From Rhizobium sp. Leaf306 (GTDB lineage Bacteria > Pseudomonadota > Alphaproteobacteria > Rhizobiales > Rhizobiaceae): a DNA stretch of 64,000 nt. Where the stretch lies: assembly GCF_001423425.1 (NCBI RefSeq), contig NZ_LMNX01000003.1:839044-903043 (forward strand), read 5' to 3'. Each line of letters starts with the position of its first letter. Within the stretch, counting starts at the first letter, position 1. Made by a program: the position numbers and the translations under genes. The notes beneath the pieces are model-generated. The model saw only the letters and a list, made by a program, of their open reading frames with translations, ran no database searches and was not told the origin of the DNA. Shown here piece by piece: positions 28,955 through 37,230 of this stretch.

Positions 28955-29802
28955 CAGCCGCGTCCCCGCTGCGTCGGGTCGAGAATATCGCGAAGGGCGT
29001 CACCGACGAGGTTAAAGGAGAGTGCCGTCAAAAGGATGATCGCGCCGGGGAAGAACACCAGCCACGGTGCCGCCTGGAAATAGCTCTGGCTCTCGAAGAT
29101 GATATTGCCCCAGGACGGCTGCGGCGGCTGCACACCGATCCCGAGGAAGGACAGCGTCGCTTCAAGAAGCACGGTCGTCGCGATGCCGAGCGTGCCCCAG
29201 ACGATCGCTGTCGGCATCAGATGCGGCAGGATATGCAGGAACAGGATCCGCCCGTGACCGGCACCGAGCGAGCGTTCGGCCATGATGAAGTCGCGCTCCA
29301 CCAGCCCTCGGGTTTCCGTATAGACGATGCGGGCGACCTGCACCCAGTTGACCAGCGCGATCACCATCGCGACGATCCAGAGGCTGGGGCGAAGCAGGGC
29401 GGCAAGCACGATCGCGAGCAGCAGTGCGGGAAACGCCATCATCAGATCGGTAAAGCGCATCAAGAGCGTGCCAAAGAAGCCGCGCACATAGCCGGCGACG
29501 ATGCCGACGAACAGGCCGATCGTCACCGCCACGCCATTGGCGACGAGCCCGATGATCAGCGATGTGCGGGCGCCGTAGAGAAGACGCGAAAACAGGTCCC
29601 GACCCAGCGTGTCGGTGCCGAGCAGGAACGGTCCGCCGGGCGGCAACGGCGCACCCTCGAGAGAAAGTCCGTCGAACATCTGGTTGTCAGGATCGAACGG
29701 CGCGATCATCGGCGCGGCGAGCGCTGCAATGACGACCGTGAGGACGATGAGAATGCCGAACAACGCGACCGGCTGCCTCAGAAGCTCTTTCATCACCCGC
29801 AT
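28954..29802 (-). CDS. Dpp/Opp-type ABC transporter permease (DppC-like)
   Basis: The 282-residue permease has the DppC motif GGPFLLGTDTLGRDLFSRLLYGARTSL near residue 60 and LSFLGIGVQPPQPSWGN near 215. ATG 29802 shares one base with the amiR stop, so translation is probably coupled. The frame is open further upstream, but that part overlaps amiR and has no membrane character. Confidence 0.92.
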   Translation of the reverse strand: MRVMKELLRQPVALFGILIVLTVVIAALAAPMIAPFDPDNQMFDGLSLEGAPLPPGGPFLLGTDTLGRDLFSRLLYGARTSLIIGLVANGVAVTIGLFVGIVAGYVRGFFGTLLMRFTDLMMAFPALLLAIVLAALLRPSLWIVAMVIALVNWVQVARIVYTETRGLVERDFIMAERSLGAGHGRILFLHILPHLMPTAIVWGTLGIATTVLLEATLSFLGIGVQPPQPSWGNIIFESQSYFQAAPWLVFFPGAIILLTALSFNLVGDALRDILDPTQRGRG

Positions 29803-30383
29803 CAGATTGCCTCCGGGAGCGGTTCGGCGCCGGCGACGATAAAGGCAGCGATCTGCTCCATCGGCAAGCGGCGGCGCATGGCGCATTCGCGCAGCGTCCG
29901 ATAGGCCTGATCCTCACCGATCGCATGCGAGACCATCAGACGCTCGACCGCCGCATAGACCAGAGGCCGCAGGCGCGAGCGCTCCTCCAGATGCCGGATG
30001 CGATCCTGTGCCTCCTCGCGCTCCTGCTGGATGGACAGCGCCATGACGAGCGCGGGATAGACGGCGGAACTGGCGACGGGCTTGGCGATGATGGCGCCCG
30101 CCCCTTGCGACAGCGCCCAGGCAATGCGACCGGGCGCTTCCGATCCGAGCAGTGCCACGACGGGGCGAAGCGGTGCCTGCCTGTCGAACGGCAGGAGATC
30201 GTCCCAGCCCTGGTCCGCATCGACCATGATGATGTCGGGCAGATCGCTCGAAGACAGCGGCGCCCACTGGACATTTTCTTCGACACCGAGGAGGCGAAGC
30301 TGGCGCACGAGCTTTTCGGTATTGCCGTCCTCGCGGTGGAGAATCGTCACCTTTGAGCCGGCGAAAGTCGGGGTCTGCCTCAT
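29802..30383 (-). CDS. amiR: ANTAR-domain response-regulator-like antiterminator (AmiR-like)
   Basis: The 193-residue protein has a receiver-like N-terminal domain lacking a full phosphorylation site (VTILHREDGN, DIIMVDADQG), then a coiled-coil linker (QQEREEAQDRIRHLEERSRL) and the C-terminal RNA-binding ANTAR domain (LVYAAVERLMVSHAIGEDQAYRTLRECA). AmiR proteins bind leader RNA and block termination, and are held inactive by AmiC until an amide is present. ATG 30383 overlaps the expected amiC stop (ATGA). As the sequence stands, the upstream amiC frame runs into this gene without a stop because of a one-base shift. Confidence 0.88.
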   Translation of the reverse strand: MRQTPTFAGSKVTILHREDGNTEKLVRQLRLLGVEENVQWAPLSSSDLPDIIMVDADQGWDDLLPFDRQAPLRPVVALLGSEAPGRIAWALSQGAGAIIAKPVASSAVYPALVMALSIQQEREEAQDRIRHLEERSRLRPLVYAAVERLMVSHAIGEDQAYRTLRECAMRRRLPMEQIAAFIVAGAEPLPEAI

Positions 30384-31508
30384 GACACCACCCGCAGTCT
30401 CGGCTGCAGACGGTTGCCGCCGGTGAGATAAGGATCTGCCGCAAGCGGCGGCCGCGAAGCGATCACGTCGAAACTGTTGGAACTGTTGATGCGGCCGAGA
30501 TGGAAGGGCAGCGCCGCATGGTTGGTTTCCGCATCGATGGCAAGCGGCCCAAACAGGCTCGGCCAGGGGCTGGCGGCTCAGCTGCTGCCGCACGGCCCGC
30601 GGATCGTCGGTACTCGCCGCCGAAATCGCCGCAAGTGCGAGTTTGACCGCCGTGTAGGCGCTCGCAAAGACACTCGACACCCGGCGCTCACCGAACCTCG
30701 CATGAACATTCCGCTTGAAGCGCGCGTTTTCGGACGTCGCCAGCGTATCGAAATAGGAGGCGGCGCAAAGCTGCCCCGTGGCAGCACCCGGCGCGATATC
30801 GGCAAGCTCGCATTCCATCAGATCGCAGCTTACGACCGGGCAGACCTCAGGCCGAAACGCAGGATCCCTGTCAGCCAGCGCCCGCATCGCGGCCAGAAAC
30901 GCATAGCTCGAAGGCCCGATAAGGTTGTTCAGAATGAAACTTGGACGCCGCTGCTCGATCTCCGCGATGATCCGTTCGACGGCGGTTTCATCAAGCGGCA
31001 GGTAACGCTCACCGAGAACCTCGCCGCCGGCACTGCCCACCAGTTCGCGCGCCAGCCGGTTCATTTCCCAGCCCCAGACATAGTTGGCGCCGACCAGATA
31101 GGGCCGCTTGCCATAGCGCGGGATGAGATACTCGAACAGCGGCAGGAGGTGCTGGTTCGGACAGCCGCCGAGATAGATGACGCTCTCATTGGCCTCGAAC
31201 CCCTCGTAGGGGCACATGTACCAGAGAAGACCGTCATGCTTTTCTATCAGCGGCAGGACTTCCTTGCGGGCAGCCGAAGTGATGGTGCCGACGATGTGGC
31301 GGCATCCCTGTCTTAGCAGATCGCGGGCACCATCCAGATAGGCGGCAAGATCCGCGTGGGGATCGAAGAACAGAGCATCGACGCCGCCATCAGACACGTC
31401 GCCGAATTCGGCAATCGCGAGATCGGCACCGTCGCGCGCGTCCCGCCCCATCGACCCATAGGGTCCGGTTGTCGAAAAGAGAATGCCAATCCTGATCGGG
31501 TCGCTCAT
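30380..31508 (-). pseudogene. amiC: AmiC-like amide-sensing binding protein, frameshifted
   Basis: The N-terminal part (MSDPIRIGILFSTTGPYGSM onward, with YVWGWEMNRLARELVG near residue 180) is a type-1 periplasmic-binding fold without signal peptide, like AmiC and UrtA. After about residue 313 the frame turns into unrelated sequence. The expected C terminus (FGPLAIDAETNHAALPFHLG, ending PRLRVVS and TGA at 30380-30382) is found one frame over. Dropping one C from the CCCC run (30566-30569, coding strand) joins both parts into QPWPSLFGPLAID. In the given sequence the shifted frame instead continues into amiR, giving a 568-residue AmiC-AmiR translation. This is a real mutation, a recoding site or a sequence error. 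Confidence 0.8.
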
Positions 31509-31525
31509 GCGGGTGCACCAAAACC

Positions 31526-31563
31526 AAAAAACCCCACAACGCAGATCCCGCACGGGGCGGGGC
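31526..31563 (-). promoter_or_regulatory. Possible leader attenuator upstream of amiC
   Basis: On the minus strand a CCCC block can pair with GGGG directly followed by TTTTTT, 17 bases before the amiC ATG. An alternative hairpin, CCCGC, 5-base loop, GCGGG (31547-31561), uses part of the same bases. Mutually exclusive structures of this kind in front of an amiC-amiR operon fit ANTAR-type antitermination. The terminator stem is short and I could not identify the two hexaloop hairpins such proteins bind, so this is tentative. Confidence 0.3.
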
Positions 31564-31637
31564 GATGTGAGGCGAAACTGCCTGGAGACAATCGAAGTCA
31601 TGTGATGCGGCGGCACATGCCTATTCCGCGAGCTTGA

Positions 31638-31666
31638 GTAAAATACAGGCAGCACCACGTTGTCAA
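31638..31666 (-). promoter_or_regulatory. Candidate sigma-70 promoter for the amiC operon
   Basis: A consensus -35 TTGACA (31666-31661, minus strand) is followed after 15-17 bases by TATTTT or TTTTAC as the -10 region. It stands about 130 bases upstream of the amiC start, leaving room for an RNA leader. It lies beside the left edge of the transposase remnant. Confidence 0.45.
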
Positions 31667-31689
31667 GTGCGATGGGTCTTCGACTTGAC

Positions 31690-32415
31690 TGTGTTGCGTC
31701 CCCACGTTCGGACGCGAAGGTCACATTGTGACCCGCAAGCGGCTCTTCCGGCTTTATCGAGGAGAGTGACTGACGGGCGCAAGCGCGGCGGTCGGAAGCG
31801 AGCGATAGGCATACGAACACCGATGCTGATCCCGCTTGCCGCCAACGATCGCTGGTCGCTGGACCTCATGTCGAATCAGCAACGCCGATCGGCAGGTTCC
31901 AGGTCTGACGATCGTCGATGATCGCACCAGAGAATGTCCGAGCGTGGTCATGTCGCTCTCCGGCTTGCAGGTTGCCTGTGAACGGGGTCAGTTCGTCGGG
32001 AAGCTTGGCAAACGAGGGTTGATTGTCAGCGACAACGTAGCGAGTTTACCAGCGATGCGCTCCCGCAATGGACGCACAGGATCAAGCTGCGATGGCACTA
32101 CATCGCGCCGGGTAAGCCATTCCAGAACGCTTTATCAAAAGTTTCAATGCGCCGGCCGCGAGATCATCTCTCGAATGAGGCGTCTTCTCGTCACTGACCG
32201 AGGTTCCATCAGCTCTCTTGAGCTGGCGCAATGACCACAACGACCATTGCCCACACTCGGGCCTCGGTTGGCTAACACCGGCGGAGTTTTTATCGGATCA
32301 TCAACCCGCCAGGTGATGAGGTACTGTAGAGCCAGGGTGGCTTCGCCCGCAACCCGCCGCTACCGCCCGGGATACAGCAACCCAAACCCCAGGAGCGAAA
32401 TTAAACTGGTCGCCA
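31690..32415 (+). pseudogene. IS3-family (IS407-like) transposase remnant
   Basis: Reading across frames gives the C-terminal half of an IS3-group OrfB integrase. The pieces in order are EGHIVTRKRLFRLYR (about 31720), RKRGGRKRAIGIRTPMLIPL and DRWSLDLMSNQ (about 31775-31880), LTIVDDRTREC (about 31902), LIVSDN (about 32020), WHYIAPGKP (about 32092), RNDHNDHCPHSGLGWLTPAEF (about 32225), and a C-terminal NPRSEIKL near 32390. Several frameshifts and stops separate the pieces, and catalytic residues are lost, so it cannot be active. No terminal inverted repeats or target duplication could be recognised. Confidence 0.8.
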
Positions 32416-33048
32416 TCAAAGTCTATCGGCAATCCTGACGAGATGAGCGACGGATGTCGCCTTCATCTTCTGCATCATATGGCCTCTGTGAAGCTTCACC
32501 GTCGGCTCCGCTAGTTGCAGTTCGGCTGCGATCTGCTTGTTCAGCTTGCCGGCGATCACCAACGTCATGATCTGTCGCTCGCGTGGCGTCAGTGTCTGGT
32601 ATCTCGACGTAGTGGCAGCTCTCGCTGTGCTTTCCTCTCGACGAGCTGCGTCTTCCGCGATCGCGCGATTGACTGCTTCCAGGAGGTCCTGCTCCCGAAC
32701 CGGCTTGCTGAGAACATCGATGGCACCCGCTTTCATCGCTCGGACCGCCATGGGCACGTCCACATGGGCGCTGATCAGGACGATGGACCGGCGAACACTG
32801 CTCCTTGCCAGTTCCTCTTGAAACTCAAGCCCGCTCTGGCCAGGAAGACGGATGTCTAGGACAATACAGCCAGCCTTTTCGGGGTCGTCAGCCGCGATGA
32901 ACTCTCTCACTGAGCCGTGAGTTTCAGCACTGAGGCCCACAGACTCAAACAGTCCCTTGAGTGCGTCGCGGACGCTCCGATCGTCGTCGATGACGATGAC
33001 GGTGGGTCGCTTGTTCTTTCTGTCATCGATCAACGGTCGTGTCCTCAT
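32416..33048 (-). CDS. FixJ/NarL-type response regulator with LuxR helix-turn-helix
   Basis: The 210-residue protein has a receiver domain (VIVIDDDRSVRDAL with the acidic pocket, phospho-acceptor Asp in IVLDIRLPGQSG, Lys in LSKPVREQDLL). The C-terminal LuxR domain reads LTPRERQIMTLVIAGKLNKQIAAELQLAEPTVKLH. The start at 33048 overlaps the end of the kinase gene by 26 bases, so the two form an operon and a cognate pair. Targets are unknown. FixJ-type regulators in rhizobia often respond to redox or metabolic signals, but no link can be shown here. Confidence 0.92.
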   Translation of the reverse strand: MRTRPLIDDRKNKRPTVIVIDDDRSVRDALKGLFESVGLSAETHGSVREFIAADDPEKAGCIVLDIRLPGQSGLEFQEELARSSVRRSIVLISAHVDVPMAVRAMKAGAIDVLSKPVREQDLLEAVNRAIAEDAARREESTARAATTSRYQTLTPRERQIMTLVIAGKLNKQIAAELQLAEPTVKLHRGHMMQKMKATSVAHLVRIADRL

Positions 33049-34927
33049 ACCTGGAAAGCGTGAAGCTCAACGAGGCTCCTCCAAGAAGGTTGGCCGTGGC
33101 CCGGATGCGCCCTCCGTGGGCCTCCACGATGGAGCGGCAGATGGAAAGCCCCATGCCTATTCCGTCCGACTTCGTGGTATAGAACGCCTCGAATACCCGA
33201 TCGAGTTGCTCCGCCGGTATTCCCACCCCGGTATCCGAAACGCTCACCTCGACCTCGCCTTCGCGCAGCGTGCACGCAATGCGGATCAGTGCCTCCGCAG
33301 CATCGGGCGTCGCCTCGGCGCTGTTCATGATCAGGTTCAGAAGAACCTGCTGTAGCTGGGTCCGATCTCCGAAGACTTCGACAGGTTCCGGAGGAAGATC
33401 CGCGACCACCTGCAGGCCCCGCGACTGCAGCTCTTCCCGAAGAAGGAAAAGCACATCGCGCAGGGTCCTCTTGAAGTCCGTTCTCTCCATTCGCACGGGT
33501 GACCTCTGTGCCATGGCACGTATGCTGGCAACGATCTCGCCGGCACGGTGACCGTCATGCACGACCCGCTCGGCGGCCAATCTAGCCTGCTTGAGATCCA
33601 CGAGCCCGTCCTGAAGCCATCTCAGGCAGGTCCCGGCGTTGGTAACGATTGCAAAGAGCGGCTGATTGATCTCGTGCGCTATTGATACCGCTAGTTCGCC
33701 AATGGTGGTCATTCGGGTAACCTGTGCAAGGTTACTTTGGCTCTGACGCAGGGACTCTTCAGCCCGCTTGCGATCCTCGATATCCACCACGACGCCATAC
33801 CACCGCACGACATCTCCATCCGCGTCGAGCAGTGGATTCTGTTGCAGGTTGAACCACCTGTACTCGCCATCGGCGCGTCTGATGCGGGCATCCACTGGAC
33901 GCCCCTGCCTTGTTGCGATGATGTCCTCCCAGGTCATGCGCATACGGTCGACATCGTCGGGATGGAACATACGGTAAAAGCCGTACCCGACAATCTGCTC
34001 GAAAGGCAGACCGACGAAATCGATCAGGTTCTGGTTCCAGTACTCAAGCTGTCCGTCCGGCGTGCAGGACCAAGCCATGGCAGGGATCGTGTTGATGATG
34101 AGGTTGAGCTTGCGTTCGCTCTCCCTCAGCGCGGCCTCGCTCTCTCGAAGAGCATTCTCCGCGTACTGCAGGTTCTCGATGTCGATGTTGACCCCAAACC
34201 AGCGTACAAGGCCATTCGCATCCGTAAGCTTACGCCCGGAAAAATAGAACCAGCGGTACCGTCCATCGGCACCGCGGATACGGCCCTTTAACTGCGTAAA
34301 GTCGGAATGCTCAAGGTCCCGTTTCCAGATCTCCACCATCTCCGGGATGTCATCGGGATGATAGAGGTTCAAAAACCCCCATTCGAGGATTTGATCGGCC
34401 GGCAGACCGGCATAGTCCAGCCAACTCTGATTGACGAAGTCAGCACTTCCGTCGGGCCGCGCCGACCAGACGAGGACAGGAAGCGAGTCGATAATAAGCC
34501 TAAGGTTCTCTTCGCTGGCCGCGAGTGCCGACTTTGTCTGCTCGAGCTCATCCTCGGCCTTTTTGCGATCCTCTATATCGAGAACGACGCCGTACCATTT
34601 CACGACGTTGCCCTCGATATCGAGATTTGGCTTTTGCCGGAGGCTGCATCTGCGAAAACGCCCGTCGGCCCGCCGGATCCGTCCATCGACTTCACGGACG
34701 TTCTTTGTCGCCATGATGTCGTGCCATTCCGACGCGAGGCGCGCCACGTCGTCGGGGTGGAATAAACGGTAGAAGTTCTCCCCTGCAATCGCTGCCAGTG
34801 GTAGCCCAATAAACTCAAGGAAATGCTGATTTGCGAAATCGAGCATTCCTTCGGACGTTGCTGACCATGCCATTGCCGGGATCAGGTCGATAATCGCATC
34901 GGCATTCCCCTGTTTTTGCAAGTCCAT
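33023..34927 (-). CDS. Sensor histidine kinase with three PAS/PAC domains
   Basis: The protein has 634 residues from ATG 34927; the frame extends to a TTG at 35056, which would add 43 residues of poor quality. It has three consecutive PAS-PAC units, at about residues 10-125, 135-255 and 265-390. All carry the closely similar motif (F/Y)HPDD and a PAC end such as VVLDIEDRKKAEDE. A phospho-acceptor His domain (GELAVSIAHEINQPL) and a HATPase domain (LLNLIMNSAEA, DTGVGIP, GMGLSICRSIVEAHGG) follow. There are no membrane segments, so it is a cytoplasmic sensor. No haem or flavin site is evident. It signals to the overlapping FixJ-like regulator. Confidence 0.92.
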   Translation of the reverse strand: MDLQKQGNADAIIDLIPAMAWSATSEGMLDFANQHFLEFIGLPLAAIAGENFYRLFHPDDVARLASEWHDIMATKNVREVDGRIRRADGRFRRCSLRQKPNLDIEGNVVKWYGVVLDIEDRKKAEDELEQTKSALAASEENLRLIIDSLPVLVWSARPDGSADFVNQSWLDYAGLPADQILEWGFLNLYHPDDIPEMVEIWKRDLEHSDFTQLKGRIRGADGRYRWFYFSGRKLTDANGLVRWFGVNIDIENLQYAENALRESEAALRESERKLNLIINTIPAMAWSCTPDGQLEYWNQNLIDFVGLPFEQIVGYGFYRMFHPDDVDRMRMTWEDIIATRQGRPVDARIRRADGEYRWFNLQQNPLLDADGDVVRWYGVVVDIEDRKRAEESLRQSQSNLAQVTRMTTIGELAVSIAHEINQPLFAIVTNAGTCLRWLQDGLVDLKQARLAAERVVHDGHRAGEIVASIRAMAQRSPVRMERTDFKRTLRDVLFLLREELQSRGLQVVADLPPEPVEVFGDRTQLQQVLLNLIMNSAEATPDAAEALIRIACTLREGEVEVSVSDTGVGIPAEQLDRVFEAFYTTKSDGIGMGLSICRSIVEAHGGRIRATANLLGGASLSFTLSRYEDTTVDR

Positions 34928-35236
34928 CTCTCGGCTCGTGCGCTTCGTCGGAGACTGGAAAGCTAAGCTTTTTTCTAGCGGAGCGTTAGGCCAGATTGAT
35001 AGACGAAGGTCTAGGTTCGCAGTGCTTTCGTCTAGTTTCGCCTGACCAAGATCCAAATTGAGGCCGGGCCAGATCTAACCTACTCATAGCGTTAACCGGG
35101 GACAACGAAGCCAAAGCTCGGACAGCCAGATGATGCGCACCATCATCGAAGGCCTCGGGAACTGCATGCGAAGAAATTCACCCTGCCGGACGTAGCCGAA
35201 GGCTGCGAACGTCTTTGGCCAATCTGGAGGAATGTC
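34928..35236. other. Divergent intergenic region with weak inverted repeat
   Basis: This 309-base gap separates the kinase gene (minus) from the metallo-hydrolase gene (plus). It holds an 8-bp inverted repeat, TAGACGAA at 35000-35007 and TTCGTCTA at 35027-35034, and no credible gene. The repeat could be an operator but may be chance. Confidence 0.35.
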
Positions 35237-36223
35237 ATGCCTCAACTCTCGCGTCGTGCCTTTGCCAGCGCCCTGCCTATCGGCCTCATCGGGGGAAGCC
35301 TGCTGGGTGGGACCCTGCTGCCAAACTCCCCCGCCAGCGCGGAAACACAAGCGGCTGGCAGGACGCCTCTATCCGTCACCCCGTCCGCTCAGATCCGCAT
35401 AGGGCGGTTTACCGTGACTGCCCTGACAGACGGGTATGCGGATATGCCGTATGATTACTTCCCAGGACGCGCGGCGCCCGAGGTGGAGAAGATGGCCAGC
35501 GCACAATCCACTGCGCGACCGAGCGGGGTCCGCTTCCTCTTTAACCAGTATCTCGTGGAGGATGGCGAACGCCGCATTCTGATAGACGCCGGTGCGGCAG
35601 GTTCGATCGGGCAGACCGGTCGTTTGCCACAGGCCCTTGTCACGCTCGGCCTGCAACGCAGCCAGATCGACGCCGTGATTGTGACGCATATGCATCAGGA
35701 TCACATGGGCGGCTTGGTTTTAGGAGGCAAGAACAACTACCCCGAGGCAGAGGTCTACATCGACCGTCGCGACGTCTCACACTGGACCAACCCTGCCAAG
35801 CGTGCCGGGGCGCCCGACTACCTTCAGACCAGCTTCAAGATGGCAGAAGAGGTCGTACGGCTTTATCCGAGGCTCCAGGCAATCGACGGGGAGCGGGAGA
35901 TCATGCCGGGAATTACGATTATCGATCTGACGGGTCATACCCCCGGCCACGTAGGCGTGCGGGTCGAAGACGGCGGTGAAAGCCTGATCATGGTTTCGGA
36001 CATGGTTTTTCCGGTCGTGCACCCGGTCGCAACTGACGTCTTCTTCCTGTTCGAACAGGATCAGGCCGCAGCCAAAGCAATGCGTGATCGCTTCTTTCCG
36101 CGTGCCGCGTCTGAGGGCGCGCTGATTGCGGCGACGCACATGCCTTTCCCTGGACTCGGCCGTATCGTCGCCGATAACGGGGCGTTGCGTTGGCAGGTGG
36201 CAGACTGGGCGTTCCAGGATTAG
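35237..36223 (+). CDS. Exported metallo-beta-lactamase-fold hydrolase
   Basis: The 328-residue protein has a twin-arginine signal (SRRAFASALPIGLIGGSL, cleavage near PASAET). The zinc-binding MBL motifs follow: THMHQDHMGG near residue 150, a later His in GHTPGHVGV near 237, and Asp in VSDMVFPV. GGAGG precedes the ATG. The family includes lactonases, including enzymes that cleave quorum-sensing acyl-homoserine lactones, and many esterases. Export through the Tat system means it folds with its metal inside the cell before secretion. The substrate cannot be named. No operon partner is apparent. Confidence 0.88.
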   Translation: MPQLSRRAFASALPIGLIGGSLLGGTLLPNSPASAETQAAGRTPLSVTPSAQIRIGRFTVTALTDGYADMPYDYFPGRAAPEVEKMASAQSTARPSGVRFLFNQYLVEDGERRILIDAGAAGSIGQTGRLPQALVTLGLQRSQIDAVIVTHMHQDHMGGLVLGGKNNYPEAEVYIDRRDVSHWTNPAKRAGAPDYLQTSFKMAEEVVRLYPRLQAIDGEREIMPGITIIDLTGHTPGHVGVRVEDGGESLIMVSDMVFPVVHPVATDVFFLFEQDQAAAKAMRDRFFPRAASEGALIAATHMPFPGLGRIVADNGALRWQVADWAFQD

Positions 36224-36535
36224 ATCACTCACTCGGAAAGACCGGCACCGACGATCATGCATTCCGGTTGGAGGAGCTGTGAGATGCCCCAATCTGAATG
36301 ACTATCCCTTCCGACTTTCACGCCGAAGAGCCGTCGAGAAGGTCAAGTGACGCAGACAGATGCAGCCGCCGCGACCCCCGCGAGGGTCGCGCTGAAGCGC
36401 CGACGACCTCCTCTTCCAACGGCTGCTTGGTCGTCGGCCAGACGCTCATCCCGGTACCGAACTCGGGCTTTATTTTAGGCCACACCTGCTCTTTGGTCTT
36501 GAACGGGCCGCAAGGAGCTGCCGTGGAATGTCCAT

Positions 36536-37110
36536 CACCAAATCCCTCGCTCCCAGCGCAGGAAGACGCCATAGAAGCCATGGCGTTCCTCGATCTGCAT
36601 AGGGTGGCACCAAGTCGCCTTCGCAAAGAGGAGCATTTCGACTGCATTTCCATCAACGGAGGCCGTGCGATCTCGCTCCCGGATGCACCTGTGATCGGCC
36701 TTAATCGTGTTCTGGGGATAGCTTGGTCGAGGATCTGGAAACGGGGTATGATTGGCTGCGCCGAAAGTCAGGAACCGCTACCTGCAGCTGAATTTGGACA
36801 CAGCGTCTGACGAGGTAAGAGACCAGGTCCGATCGAAACATCTTCTCGAAGATGGGCTCGGCTGGACGAAGCTTACACGCAGCGCGAACGCAGGCACCAT
36901 CCCGGGGGCCAGCCGGGTCCAGACGCGAATGGTACAGTTCGAACAGGCCCCGCTGTTCGGATCGATAATGTGCGAAGGTTTCGGTTTCCCGCCAACCTTG
37001 GCAGAACTCTGGTCCGCCATTGTCGGTAAGGATGGTTGGTCGTGCTTCTTTGCGTTGGATGATCGAACGCCGGTAGGAACTGGCGCCATGTACGCGTCCG
37101 GCACCCACGC
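36536..37110 (+). pseudogene. GNAT-family acetyltransferase, two frameshifts
   Basis: Three overlapping reading frames line up end to end as one GNAT-like protein. Frame one gives AMAFLDLHRVAPSRLRKEE to LNRVLGI (to about 36722). Frame two gives LVEDLETGYDWLRRKSG (about 36723-36772). Frame three gives NRYLQLNLDT, LLEDGLGWTKLTR, SIMCEGFGFPPTLAELWSAI and FFALDDRTPVGTGAMYASG (to about 37103). After that the similarity to the acetyl-CoA-binding part is lost. The two shifts and the missing C terminus mean it is inactive. No intact gene occupies 36224-37230. Confidence 0.65.
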
Positions 37111-37230
37111 CAACACGATCGTCCCGCTGGCTTGCCCGAGATCGTTAGAACCTGCGCCGCGAACTTCGGCCGTTCACCGGCTGAATTGAAAAGCATGAGA
37201 CCGTCGGAAACCTCAATAATCCGGACCTCA

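Noticed and set aside
29802..31820. A single 672-codon frame on the minus strand
   Set aside because: It is a composite of a 104-codon unrelated leader, a frameshifted amiC and amiR. Only the part from 31508 has coding character, and it is described as amiC plus amiR.
31634..32438. Several small plus-strand frames of 60-130 codons as separate genes
   Set aside because: Together they read as broken pieces of an IS3-family integrase and are annotated as one remnant.
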